Source: Myxocyprinus asiaticus
Taxonomy: Eukaryota; Chordata; Actinopteri; Cypriniformes; Catostomidae
Assembly: GCF_019703515.2 (NCBI RefSeq)
Contig: NC_059372.1
Location: 23,980,931-24,044,930, forward strand
Direction of reading: 5' to 3'
DNA: 64,000 nucleotides
Shown here piece by piece: positions 37,601 to 48,540 of the stretch. Each line of letters starts with the position of its first letter. Within the stretch, counting starts at the first letter, position 1. The notes beneath the pieces were generated by a model. The model saw only the letters and a list, made by a program, of their open reading frames with translations, made no database searches and had not been told where the DNA came from. A program made the translations under genes and the position numbers.

Positions 37601-38959
37601 GACAAACATCCGACAGAAATATTTTACTGCTGTATAGTTATGTAATATTCACTGTTATAAAAATAATAATAAAATAATTGTATTAAGCAATACCTCACAT
37701 CTGTGATCCTCTGTAGCGTGCACTTTTTTTGAAGATCTGTATAAAAGCACTTCATATGATAAAAATAATACAATGTTAAAAATGACTGGTAATTGTTCCA
37801 TTTTAATTTGATTAATGTTTTATTGAATTCATTTATTTAGACATGATAACATTTAATTAAATGTTAATCGGCGAATCAGCAATACTGAAAAGAAAGCATC
37901 AGTACTCGTACTCTTGTCTCCAAAAAATGGTTCAGGGACATAAAAACACATGTAATACAATGACCCCATTTACATGTATTCAAGGCAGCACTACACACTA
38001 CAGACAAAACAGCTTTGCACATAAGCTCAGTACAGCGGGCCGCACGTTCAGACTATTTAATTATTTTATTAAATCGGAGACCTCTCGATTTGATAATAGC
38101 ACTGGGTCATATCGCAATTTTGTTTTTATTTCAATTAATTGTTCAGCCCAACTAAAAACAACTGTGGACATGTAATCTGGAAACAGAAGCTGCCTGACAC
38201 GTGCCAATACGAACACTTCCATCTTACACCTCTGGGGAGCAGTTTTTTTTTTTTTTTCAGCTCAAGAACATTCGACCTACTGTCACTGAATTCACAGTGT
38301 GATCAGTCTGCAAATACAGCAATCTAAAGAAGTTACAAGCAGGAACCTGTGGACATATTTCAGTAATATATTCTTTCATTAAAATACAACACAAGTGCTT
38401 TGTTAAATGGGATGACATCAACTCAAAGCAAAACAACCGACTGCTCATGTGACAATCTCAGCCTGGTTGGTTCTCTTTAACTTTATTTCAGCCTACTAGA
38501 TAAGCACATAAACCCAGGCAGATGGTGCTGAAAATCACTGTTATGGACCAGCCATAAAGCAAAGCCATTGTACTCAAGATAAGTCTATTTGTGAGGAGAA
38601 CATAACTTGACGTTGCAAACTATCACAACAAACAACAACAGCATTCAGAGAAAAGCAATGCATGTGAATATGTCTAGGAGGATGAAATAACAGGTCTACA
38701 CTTTCAATCATTTTAGCAAGTGCTGCATGCGTGATTATTCCACCCTGTACAAATGCAGTGGAGAAATTAGTCATTTGGTCTTAGTGCAACACAGTGGCAG
38801 GTGGCCGTACAATTTAGCCTGTGTTTACTGCATGCTGAATTGACAAGAAAACAATTACATGATTATGATCTCATGCAGTACATTTCCAATTAAGTAAGCA
38901 GTGTTTTAAGTATGACTGCTGAAATAAGTGGCTCTAGAGAAATCATCCGATAATGTTAT
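37601..38959. other. no gene recognised
   Basis: AT-rich, with short frames and no known motif. A T run lies at 38243-38258. Segments near 37860-38120 ('gaatcagcaatactgaa', 'cgggccgcacgttcagac') look like decayed repeat, family not assigned. Confidence 0.35.
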
Positions 38960-40044
38960 CCCTCATATTCGCAGGTCAGTTCTGACCCGGTGGAATTCAA
39001 ACTTCTAAATCATTCATAACCCAATGGTTTTCATCTAAAACTATATTGTAACTCATTAACATGTTCTTAACCATTCATACATGTAAAAAGATTGATATTT
39101 TTGGCATGTTAACTGACAAATACAAGAGTTATTAATTAATATGCCATTTATTTGTTAGAAATAATAAAATGTAGAAAGTCAAAATATACAGCAAAACCAG
39201 TATGATACATGTGAAGACATCTTTTTTTATCAGCTTTTCTGTGAAATTTTATCTAAATATAACATAATATAAAATTTATATTTACATCTAATGTGAGAAT
39301 TACTAGTAATTTGAATAAAAAACTGCTCAAAGCAACTTGGTGGTCAAAAGTTATGAAACCAATGTGTTATTTTTCAACTAAACATCATCAAAACAACAGT
39401 ACAACTCAAGTATACAACATTAATACTTCTTTACTATGTGTTTAAGCAAAATCTATTCTATTTACTTGTATGAACTGCCTAATGTTGATGCACGAGTATG
39501 CTGTTAGCTGGCTCGTTGTCAGATGGCTGCAGAGTAAAATGTGAACAATTTCCTCTTTCAAGCACTATTTAGACTAATGTGTGCATGAACAGAATCTTGC
39601 CACACCCCATTTAGAAAGTAGAACCTCTGATTTAGTTTATTTGTTACATGTGTCATGTCTGTTTTGTACAGGAGTGTGTGTGTGTGTCTGTGTGTGTGCA
39701 TGTTTTTAAACAAAATGGGATGGGAAAGACGCTAAATCTAAGTGAAATGTTTATTAAAAAAAAAACATCTAATTCATAGATGCACACAAAAAAACTCTAC
39801 TTAATATCATGTGTAATGCCACAATTGATCCCCGGGTCAAAATTGACCCGTGAACGCAAATGTAAAAAAAAAAAAAAAAATTAAATGGTTATATCTCAAA
39901 CAATTTTATTAAAAAATCTGAAGAAGTATTTTGATAGTCTTGGCAAAGTCACAGAGTTTGGTTACCGTACTAAAAATTATGTGGTATTTAAAAATTATTA
40001 TCTACCTCTCCTGGGTCAAAAATGACCCGAACGCAATAGGAGTG
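38960..40044. mobile_element. piggyBac-like non-autonomous element with GGGTCA...TGACCC palindromes
   Basis: The right end in reverse reads CACTCCTATTGCGTTCGGGT after TTAA (40045-40048). The left end reads CCCTCATATTCGCAGGTCAG after TTAT (38956-38959), a degenerate TTAA. Near-palindromic motifs occur at 38973-38988 ('aggtcagttctgacccgg'), 39833-39852 ('cgggtcaaaattgacccg', perfect) and 40012-40030. The same architecture recurs at 56056-59082. No transposase is recognised. The piggyBac assignment rests on TTAA and the CCCTC-type tip and is tentative. Confidence 0.5.
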
Positions 40045-40048
40045 TTAA

Positions 40049-41240
40049 TCAAAATGATGAATACTGCCCTGTTAAAAATCAGTTGCCTCTATAAAAGACG
40101 TTTTATTTTAGGTTATTAGGTTTTTATTTTTTAAAGCAAGCAAACATCAGAGCGTGTGCACATCCGCAGATGGACTCACAACCTGGGCCTCACTTTTTAT
40201 TAATTAGCTGCTAAGTTGATTCCCCAGTGTAAGCTAGAAAATGTAACATTTAAAAGCCATCCTGCGTGTTTTTGCCTCACTGAATACACAATAAGCATGA
40301 GGCATCTTAAATTACACCTACATAAACCTTACTGCTGTTTTTCCTTTCCTTTTGCTCACGAATACGATTAAAGCACAAATGTTTCTTTGAAGTAATATTT
40401 TTGCAAACAGAATAACAACCAGACACAATGAAGACATGTCAACCACCTGTTAATGGAACAACTTAATGGTCAATCTGTTTATCTATGTAGGCTATTTCTT
40501 TTTAAATCTAAGAGTTGTTTATACTGAAAGCTGCATAGATAGCAACTTGTCAGTTCTACCAATAAACTACATTGCACTGACAAACCATCATGAAAACAAA
40601 GCACACCTTTGACAAGCCAGACAGAGCAAACAAGGTGAGCAAATACTGGTACCTGACCCCTCAGGCACATTTGACAATAAAACTATGTAGTCTGGCAACC
40701 AGGCTTAAATAAGAAAGAGACAAGGGAGGCGAAGCTGACTCTTTGGGTCAACCTCGGTTTCTTAAAGGTAATCTTTCCCTGACAGCTTGTCAGCGGATCA
40801 ACGTAATGCGGACAAGTGCAATTAAAACCTGCCAACTGGAGGAGACGCATGCGTGCCAACAAAGCGCTCGTGACTCTCGGATGCAAGACATAAACAAACA
40901 TGAGCCAAACTATCAAGTTCAATCAAGTCCAAACTCCCAACAACACTGACCGGTTTCAATGTCCCTCTTTGACTTAATGTCGCGGTGTTATGATTTTATC
41001 AATGAATAAATCAGAGACACATATTTTTCAGGCACTGTGATCGTTGGCACACACAACGATGATGAGGATGGTGGTGGTGGTGATGATGTTGTTAGCCTGC
41101 TAGCTAATGTCTCCCGTGTTAATAAACCATAACACCCCCTCAACAACATCTCATAGCGTCTGTGATTAACACACTGAGCTAATTACAAGAGCCAAATGCT
41201 AATAAGATCACCTCCCGTTCGCCGAGACGGTCAAAGGCGG
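40049..41240. other. no gene recognised; flank of a possible first exon
   Basis: Frames up to 79 codons without motifs. CpG frequency rises from about 40780 onward, towards the putative promoter region at 41.2-41.7 kb. If the minus-strand donor at 41247 is real, this is the start of the first intron. Confidence 0.35.
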
Positions 41241-41247
41241 AACTTAC

Positions 41248-41458
41248 CTGAAATCCTTCTCTACAACATCGGAGATTTTGTGTTTTGAGACGTTGTTACT
41301 GAGCAGCGGCGGTTAGCGGATGAGAGTCAAGTGCCGCTTTAAGTGTTTTGGAGTCGTTTTACACAGCTAACACGCCGACATTAATGATATGTCTGTCAGT
41401 TATTCATATTTATGGTGGTCAGTAGTGTTGGTAACGGGTCAGTGTTGGGACACAGTGT
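41248..41458 (-). other. possible non-coding first exon of a host gene, minus strand
   Basis: On the minus strand the sequence TTTCAG|GTAAGTT (exon edge at 41248) is a full-consensus splice donor. The preceding 200 bases carry CpGs (cggcggttagcgg in the plus reading) unlike the CpG-poor surroundings, and a pair of CCAAT boxes lies 390-430 bases upstream. No long frame passes through the donor: ATGs in this stretch are followed by early stops, so it would be 5' untranslated. The transcription start is unknown and the upstream limit given is nominal. Known: vertebrate CpG promoters often have a non-coding exon 1. Inferred: the gene continues leftwards beyond the window. Confidence 0.4.
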
Positions 41459-41521
41459 TGTCTTTCTCTCTCTCTTTCTTTCTTTTTCTTTCTTTCTCTC
41501 TCTCTCTCGCTCTCTCTCTTC
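41459..41521. repeat. (TC)n/(TTTC)n low-complexity tract
   Basis: Pyrimidine-only run with mixed TC and TTTC units, purine-rich on the minus strand, located within the putative promoter or exon region. Confidence 0.95.
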
Positions 41522-41632
41522 TGTAAGAAAGAAATCTCCCCCCCGTAGCGTGAAAGCCGTTGCCGCTCTTCCTGAGAGGAGAATAATGTGAGCGTGAAAA
41601 CGCTCGGCCCACTTTCCAGTGTCGAACGACGG

Positions 41633-41673
41633 GATTGGCTGAACGCGTGCAAGGCGAAAGACGCGAGCCAATC
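41633..41673 (-). promoter_or_regulatory. paired inverted CCAAT boxes, putative promoter
   Basis: GATTGGCT at 41633-41640 and AGCCAATC at 41666-41673 are exact reverse complements, 33 bp apart, each matching the NF-Y consensus, in a CpG-bearing context (gaacgcgtgc, gacgcgagc). NF-Y pairs at about three helical turns are known from vertebrate TATA-less promoters. No TATA box is evident. The orientation is taken from the splice donor at 41247, but such promoters can be bidirectional. Confidence 0.45.
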
Positions 41674-41709
41674 AGGTTGTTCATTTTGTGATTTAAAAAC
41701 GCGCGTGTG

Positions 41710-42599
41710 TATGTGTTTGTGAGGCAATCTGCATATGTGTGTCAGACTGTCTAATCATTGATAGTATGATACACACGGATTCTTCTGGCCTAATTAAATA
41801 TGCGTTTTCAGATTGGCATTAAAAACGGGAATCTTGATTTATTCCCATACAGACATTTGATAAATGGTCATTTGTGAACATGTAGTTCCCTAACGATTCA
41901 GTACACTTGACATTGCGTCACTATGCTGACGCTACGGGAGTGTCCTACACACCTATGCTGCTTTCCATTTCAAATTTGTATCCCCTTCCCTCGCAAACTT
42001 CACACTGTCTCATTGACTCGGATGTACGTCACTGCTTATGTTCCGTGAGTGTCCACTATTGGTGGAAGACGTGCAGTGGGTTTAACTGGAACACCCTTAA
42101 CCTTTGATCACTTGGAGCATGTTGAAGGCTGATGTCAATTTGTGGAATTATTTAGTGATTTTTGCACCTGAGAAAATAATGTTTTCGGAGATTTATTTCA
42201 GAGGCTTATGTATAAATCTCATATGTTTATTTTATTTTTATCATTACAATGAATTTATAGAAAGGATTAATCAAGATTTACACATACGAACATGTTAACA
42301 TAACAATGAACACATAGGCTATAACTGTGTGATAAACAGTTTAAGGTAGCTACAAGTATTATGCTGTTAAATCTCAATATAACTTTTCTAAACTGCTTAA
42401 TTGACCTAACTTCACTTCCATCATACATTAGAGTTGTGTGGGGGTGGGGGTTATGAAGTGCAATCTGCAGTCAGGTCACAATCGAGTTGCATTGTGGGAT
42501 ATGGAGCTGCCTGAAGTGTACATCAGAGTAGGCTCGCTCCCTCGGTCAAAATCGAGAGGTTGAGGGTCTGTCAACAAAAAGTTCCCTCGCTCACTTAAT
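41710..42599. other. no gene recognised
   Basis: AT-rich with a few CpGs near 41930 and 42010. 'cattgtgggatatggag' near 42490 resembles a common fish repeat word. No frame shows known similarity. Confidence 0.35.
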
Positions 42600-43460
42600 T
42601 AGGGTGATCATATTCTGGTTTTCCAAAAAGAGGACACCTTTTTTTTTTTTTTCGCAGGGGGGTGGAATAATAGCGTTTAGAACAGTGTTACTATGAATGC
42701 AAACTTTAATACATTGAAAAAAACACTATTAGCATAACATAAATATATATAAATAAATACAAATTTCCAACATTCTTTTGAATGTCCATGTACTAAAATA
42801 AAATATTTCATGCCATAAGTGTACCTTCATTTACTATTACTGTTATTTTGAATGGCCATGGAAAATGAAGCAATGTGATAACAATTTTACCTGGTCGCAA
42901 AAAGTAGTCCGTTAATTTACCTGATGAACTTTCACCTTTTTTAGCAGAGCTAATGTGTGCTTCTAAATCACTTGCACCTTTATTAGCAACTGACATATAA
43001 GTGCCAGCTTTACATGTCATACATTCTGTTTCCCACGGATCTCGACCTGGACGAAAGCATGGGAATTTTTTGTGCAAATCTTCTGTAAATTTGCACTTTC
43101 GTTTGGGCATTGTTTCCACTCAGCTGTCATTTGCTGATACTGTCAAGCAACTGTTTGATGCCGAACACAGCAGCACTTCGCGCGTTCGCGGAGAGATTGA
43201 CAGGCAGGAATTTGGCCAGTAGTTGCTGCAAGCCTCTTATAATCGACCAATTGGTGTGCGAGAAGGTGGGACTTACAAAGAGGGGTTAAAGCAATGCAAG
43301 TATGCGCGCACACAATGAAGTATTAGACCAGATGCACGTCATAATGCAACTAAAGCCGAATCCCGGACATTTTCGCAAATTTAGAAATCCCGGCCGGACA
43401 CTTTTTTAAGGTCCAAAAAAGAGGACATGTCCGGGAAAAAGAGGACGTATGGTCACCCTA
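42600..43460 (-). mobile_element. hAT-like element with TAGGGTGA ends and N-terminal transposase remnant
   Basis: The left end is TAGGGTGATCATATTCTGG and the right end in reverse TAGGGTGACCATACGTCC. Inside, 'ccaaaaagaggacacct' on the left pairs with 'gtccaaaaaagaggacat' on the right in a broader inverted layout. It carries a short zinc-finger frame (42808-43119). At 861 bp it lacks the catalytic region. No 8-bp target duplication could be matched, so the exact ends or the superfamily may be off. Confidence 0.7.
42808..43119 (-). pseudogene. hAT-type transposase N-terminal fragment with zinc-finger motif
   Basis: The 103-codon minus-strand frame reads METMPKRKCKFTEDLHKKFP, then ECMTCKAGTYMSVANKGASD and LEAHISSAKKGESSSGKLTD. 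The Cys-x2-Cys with a His about 22 residues later, in a Lys/Arg-rich N-terminus, resembles the BED-like or related zinc finger at the start of some hAT transposases. The frame then runs off into unrelated sequence and the catalytic domain is missing. A native start at MPKRKCKF is likely. Confidence 0.6.
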
Positions 43461-43590
43461 AGTGGAACGGACTTCCAAAATGGCGGTGGGGATTCCCCGA
43501 GGGGAAGCACTTAGGAGAGTTAGCATGTGGATGTTAAAAGTGAAGTGCAACGCAGCCCTAGTTGAAACCTTTCTACAAAAACAGCTGTAT

Positions 43591-44017
43591 AGACCTTTTT
43601 CCCACTCTGGGTTTTGGAACACAGAAGTAAACATTTGCAGGGTAAACTTCGACAGCAGTGAATGGGAGATCATAGCAATTATTATTTTCACTTACCCAAT
43701 ATGCTCCAAAACCAAAAGAAAAAATCCACTATTACGTTTGAATGACTTTCCAGAAGAGGAAAAAAATAGAGATCGGTGGATTAAGACACTAAAATGGGTG
43801 AAGATGCCAAATTGACTGTCAGTCTTTCAGCAGCTGTAATAGAAACCCCCTTGCAGCTGTAATAATTCATTTTTTTAAACTAATTCCAGGGTAATATAAC
43901 ACAAAGCATAATGTCATAAATTTTCACTCAATGTTTAAAAAATGTATACAACATTTTGCGAGATTTACACTGCTAAATAAGATGGAAATGCATCATCACA
44001 GTCTGTGAAAAAGGTCT
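43591..44017. mobile_element. 427-bp non-autonomous element with AGACCTTTTTC ends and a THAP-like trace
   Basis: The ends AGACCTTTTTCCCAC and GTGAAAAAGGTCT are inverted. It interrupts the left DIRS terminal region: the uninterrupted sequence 'cagtattggct' (mirror of 50856-50870) implies a 2-bp AT (or 3-bp) target duplication. A plus-strand frame reads LNDFPEEEKNRDRWIKTLKW, similar to the C-terminal half of a THAP domain. A 2-bp AT duplication with a THAP domain would fit ISL2EU-type transposons, but this is tentative. An inverted relative lies at 32098-32510. Confidence 0.7.
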
Positions 44018-44330
44018 ATTGGCTGTGGTGTTTAAGCCCCGCCCTTTTAGGCGTGAAGATGACCAGTATAAAAAGGTGCTCAAACACCATTCCTCAGAAT
44101 TTTCTTCCTTCAAGACATCGATTCATCTCTCGTCTAGAAGTCTTCTACTACTTCGCCGTCGACATACACAAGTCAGCAGGCAGGATCTTTAAAGCAACAA
44201 GAAGACTCTCCGCACCCCTGCAGTGTTCTGCAAACATTTACTCCGCCTTGACGCTTCGCTGGTTAACGGGCCGCTTCAGCATCCTGATTCCCCGCAGCGC
44301 TTCAGCAAGAGTTTTGTATCCTTATAAGCT
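44018..44330 (+). repeat. DIRS left terminal region, part downstream of the insertion
   Basis: The sequence 'ggctgtggtgtttaagcccc', 'ggcgtgaagatgaccagtat' and 'caccattcctcagaattttc' mirrors the right terminal region between about 50770 and 50870 (there 'gtcagcttcacgc' and 'gaaaattcggaggaattgtg'). It contains 'agtataaaaagg', which could serve as a TATA-like promoter for the element. The leader continues to about 44330, where microsatellite sequence starts. Confidence 0.75.
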
Positions 44331-44339
44331 ATGGTTGAT

Positions 44340-44449
<110 letters not shown>

Positions 44450-44986
44450 CACTACTGGTCAAAAGTTTTTAAACACTTTTGACCGAAATGTTTCTCATGA
44501 TCTTAAAAATCTTTTGATCTGAAGGCATGTGCTTAAATGTTTGAATTTAGTTTTGTAGATAAAAATATAATTGTGCCACGATATTAATTTATTTCATTAT
44601 AAAACTAAAATTTAATTTAAAAAAAAAGTTTTTGAAATGGATGACTTGGACCAAATAATAACGAAAAGCAGCCAATAAGTGCCCAACATAGATGGGAACT
44701 CTTTCAATACTGTTTAAAAAGCATCCCAGGGTGATACCTCAAGAAGTTGGTTGAGAAAATGTCAAGAGTACATGTCTGCAAATTCTAGGCAAAGGGTGAC
44801 TACTTTGAAGATGCTAAAATATAACACAGTTTTGATTTATTTTGGATTTTGATTAGTCACAACATAATTCCCATAGTTCCATTTATGTTATTCCATAGTT
44901 TTGCTGACTTTACTATTATTCTAAAATGTAAAAAAAAAAAATATATAATAAAGAATGTGTAAGTGTTTCAAAACTTTTGACCGGTA

Positions 44987-44989
<3 letters not shown>
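44450..44989. mobile_element. 540-bp TA-target MITE inserted in a (TA)n tract
   Basis: The ends CACTACTGGTCAAAAGTTTT and the mirror of 'aaaacttttgaccggtagtg' are inverted repeats of about 20 bp, flanked by TA in (TA)n on both sides. The interior has no transposase frame. It is a Tc1/mariner-type MITE, and a 5' fragment of a relative lies at 37398-37600. It sits in the DIRS leader upstream of the gag remnant. Confidence 0.88.

Positions 44990-45059
<70 letters not shown>
44990..45059. repeat. (TA)n microsatellite, right half of the split tract
   Basis: About 35 TA units directly after the MITE end. Confidence 0.97.
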
Positions 45060-45060
<1 letters not shown>

Positions 45061-46330
45061 CTGAAAGAGATGCTTACGTGTTAGCGTCTTTTTAAAGATG
45101 TCATTCCATATGTGTTCCTTATGCAAGGGACACATCCAGTCGTCAGATATGAGAGCTACATTCATTGTCTGGGCCTCACTGTGAGGGCGTGAGTCCCAAG
45201 ATGCTTCGCTCACGAATCGCCCTCGTTCTGAGGGATGATTCAGCCTCCCACCCGCCTCTTCTGTGACTCCCGAGGGATCACACAAGGAGTCACGGCAGGG
45301 CCGCAAGGTCAAGCAGGATGAATCTGAGGTGGACCTTGTGCCGGCACACGCCCCGTGAGCCCCTCAATCTCCATATACTGCATCTATGCCAGTATAGTAT
45401 GTGCGTGACGAGCTTCGGCCCTCTGCAGGAGCGCATGACCTCATCACGTTCGGTGGTTCTGATGCTGGTGATGATGATGTTATGTCTCTCACTGCATCTG
45501 GAAAGTGGTCACTGGAGAACGTTGCTGCCCCTTCCACCAGCGAGGGCGAGGAGTGTGCACGCACCACTGACAAGGAGATGCTTTGCGTCCTTTTAAGGGC
45601 AATCGAAGAGCTCAGTCTCTAATGTCTCCTCCAGTGAAACCTGAAAAATCTCACCTTGATAAATGGTTCTTGCGGTCCGGATGCCGTCAAGTGAACGCGT
45701 TCCGCAGATCTGCCCCGTTCCTCCCGGAAGTTCATAACGAACTGACAAAATCCTGACACACATCCTATTCAGCTTGCTCGCACAGCGATTCCACTCTCCT
45801 CTAAAGTGGACCACGGGAAGACAAAGGTTATGCCCAACTACCCCCTGTGGAAGAGGTGTATCGGTACATCTCTGCCCAGCGAGAAGCAGGGCATGGAAAT
45901 CACACCCTGTTCATTCTTCCAAGTCATGTTGACTGACGTCCACACTGGCTGGAAAAGCATACTCAGCGGTGGGCCAAGCTGGTTCAGTTCTACACGTGAT
46001 GGTGGTGCTCCAAGTTTTCCAAGCTAAGGTCCTCAAGCAAATGGACGAGCAAGGCTACAATCCAGACACGTTCAAAGAGCTTAACGCTGCGAGCCACAAA
46101 AGTCACTGCACAGGCCATTGGCAAGTCAATGAGCAACTTGGTGGTTTTGGATTGTCACATCTGGCTGACCCTCACAGAAATGCGTGACGTGGAAAAAGCT
46201 GCTCTGTTTGATGCTCTGGTGTCTCCAGCCAGCCTTTTCGGCAGCTCTATGGATAGATTTGCTGAGCACTCTGTCACGACTCACAGGCTATGTGACATTT
46301 TCCCAAAACGGAGCAGTACTTCATCACAAC
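45061..46330 (+). pseudogene. DIRS gag-like ORF1 remnant
   Basis: The remnant is spread over several frames. A block near 45110-45165 reads CKGHIQSSD-like residues and CLGLT, in the position of the Cys-containing start of DIRS gag. Near 45401-45622 the acidic linker GGSDAGDDDVMSLTASGKWS is open. It is followed after stops by residues resembling 'RSADLPRSSRKFITN', and then KVLKQMDEQGYNPDTFKELN (about 46029-46090) and SMSNLVVLDCHIWLTLTEM with ALFDALVSPASLFGSSMDRF (46126-46262) and a basic PKRSS end near 46315. The blocks are in the gag order known to me from fish DIRS elements. Multiple stops and frame changes; non-functional. Confidence 0.7.
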
Positions 46331-47294
46331 CCCACACCTGCTGCCTCAGCACCACCAAATGTCACATGTGGCCTTTGGTCAGAGCACAGCGGATGAGCTA
46401 GAATTGGCTCATTCAGTTATGAACACCATTTTACAGGCTAGAGCACCATCCACAAGACGCCTTTACGCACTGAAATGGAATGTGTTCACTAACTGGTGCT
46501 TTTCTCATGGCAAAGATACAGTGAACTGCCCCATACCAGAAATTCTTACATTTCTTTAAGAGCAATTGGACGCAGGGCTCACTCCGTCAATGCTCAAAGT
46601 ATATGTGGCGACTATATCTGCATATCACGCACCTGAAGCCAGCACCTCTATAGGCAAACATGTTTTAATCATAAAATTCCTTAAGGGGGCGGGGCGGCCA
46701 AATCCTCCTCGCCTGGCTACAGTCCCGACTTGGGACCTAATTTTAGTCCTAAAAGCGCTCGCGGGGCCTCCCTTTGAGCCTCTGGACTATGTTGAATTGC
46801 TTGTGCTTTCTCTTTAGTCCACATTACTGCTGTCTTTGGCCTCAGTAAAACAGATAGGTGATTTGCAAGCACTGTCAGTTGACAATTCATATCTGGAGTT
46901 TGGTCCGGGTCTTTCAAAAACCACTGTCAAACCCAGAAAAGACTATTTCCCTAAGGTTCTAACCACACCCTTCAGAGCACAGGTGGTTCACCTTCAAGCT
47001 TTTTTTCCTATTCCATTTAATCCTCCTTGCATTTGTTATGCCCTTTGCGAGCGCTACACACATATGTTGAGCACACCCGCCAATTCAGACTGTCTGACCA
47101 TCTCTTTGTGTGCTATGGAGGATGCACGAAAGGAATGTCCGTCTCCAAGCAAAGACTTTCTCACTGGATCGTTGAAGTGATCACCCTGGCATACGAGTCG
47201 CAGGGTGCAAATTGCCTAATTGATGCTAAAGTACACTCAACTAGGGGCGTGGCCTCTTCATGGTCATGGACAAATGGTGTGTCCTTACAAGATA

Positions 47295-48540
47295 CACTAT
47301 ATTGCCAAAAGTATTCGCTCATCTGCCTTTAGACGCATATGAACTTAAGTGACATCCCATTCTTAATCCATAGGTTTTAATATGACGTCGGCCCACCCTT
47401 TGCAGCTATAACAGTTTCAACTCTTCTGGGAAGGCTTTCCACAAGGTTTAGGAGTGTGTTTATGGGATTTTTGACCATTCTTCCAGAAGCGCATTTGTGA
47501 GGTCAGACACTGATGTTGGACGAGAAGGCCTGGCTCGCAGTCTTCGCTCTAATTCATCCAAAAGGTGCTCTATCGGGTTGAGGTCAGGACTCTGTGCAGG
47601 CCAGTCAGGTTCTTCCACACCAAACTCGCTCATCCATGTCTTTATGGACCTTGCTTTGTGCACTGGTGCGCAGTCATGTTGGAACAGGAAGGGGCCATCC
47701 CCAAACTGTTCCCACAAAGTTGGGAGCATGGAATTGTCCAAAATCTCTTGGTATGCTGAAGCATTCAGAGTTCCTTTCACTGGAACTAAGGGGCCAAGCC
47801 CAGCTCCTGTAAAACAACCCCACACCATAATCCCCCTCCACCAAACTTCACAGTTGGCACAATGCAGTCAGACAAGTACCGTTCTCCTGGCAACCGCCAA
47901 ACCCAGACTCGTCCATCAGATTGCCAGATGGAGAAGCGTGATTCGTCACTCCAGAGAACGCGTCTCCACTGCTCTAGAGTCCAGTGGCGGTGTGCTTTAC
48001 ACCACTGCATCCGACGCTTTGCATTGCACTTGGTGATGTATGGCTTGGATGCAGCTGCTCGGCCATGGAAACCCATTCCATGAAGCTCTCTACGCACTGT
48101 TCTTGAGCTAATCTGAAGGCCACATGAACTTTGGAGGTCTGTAGCGATTGACTCTGCAGAAAGTTGGCGACCTCTGCGCACTATGCGCCTCAGCATCCGC
48201 TGACCCCGCTCTGTCATTTTACGTGGCCTACCACTTCGTGGCTGAGTTGCTGTCATTCCCAATCGCTTCCACTTTGTTATAATACCACTGACAGTTGACT
48301 GTGGAATATTTAGTAGCGAGGAAATTTCACGACTGGACTTGTTGCACAGGTGGCATCCTATCACAGTACCATGCTGGAATTCACTGAGCTCCTGAGAGCG
48401 GCTCATTCTTTCACAAATGTTTGTAGAAGCAGTCTGCATGCCTAGGTGCTTCATTTTATACACCTGTGGCCATGGAAGTGATTGGAACACCTGAATTCAA
48501 TTATTTGGATGGGTGAGCGAATACTTTTGGCAATATAGTG
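47295..48540 (-). mobile_element. Tc1-like element, family III, inside the DIRS recombinase
   Basis: The ends CACTATATTGCCAAAAGTAT and the mirror of 'atacttttggcaatatagtg' are inverted, with TA at 47293-47294 and 48541-48542. Removing the element and one TA restores the recombinase reading across the join (…VSLQD, then ICLAAEW). The size of 1246 bp is typical of a short-TIR Tc1 element. It is clearly younger than the DIRS copy. Confidence 0.96.
47377..48406 (-). pseudogene. Tc1 transposase, family III, two frameshifts
   Basis: The start at 48406 reads MSRSQELSEFQHGTVIGCHL, with the helix-turn-helix NIPQSTVSGIITKW and the linker GRPRKMTERGQR. The first Asp lies in RRVLWSDESRFSIW. A one-base loss near 47825, in the run of G's at KFGGGG, shifts the frame; the reading resumes as [17 protein letters not shown]. 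The second Asp is in [13 protein letters not shown] and the Glu in [14 protein letters not shown] second one-base change after EEWSKIP makes a stop; the tail NLVESLPRRVETVIAAKGG follows in another frame to TAA at 47377-47379. All three catalytic residues are still encoded. The two frame changes are the only obvious lesions. Confidence 0.93.

Noticed and set aside
47497..48036. 179-codon plus-strand frame
   Set aside because: It lies antisense to the Tc1 transposase of 47377-48406; only the minus frame has family motifs.
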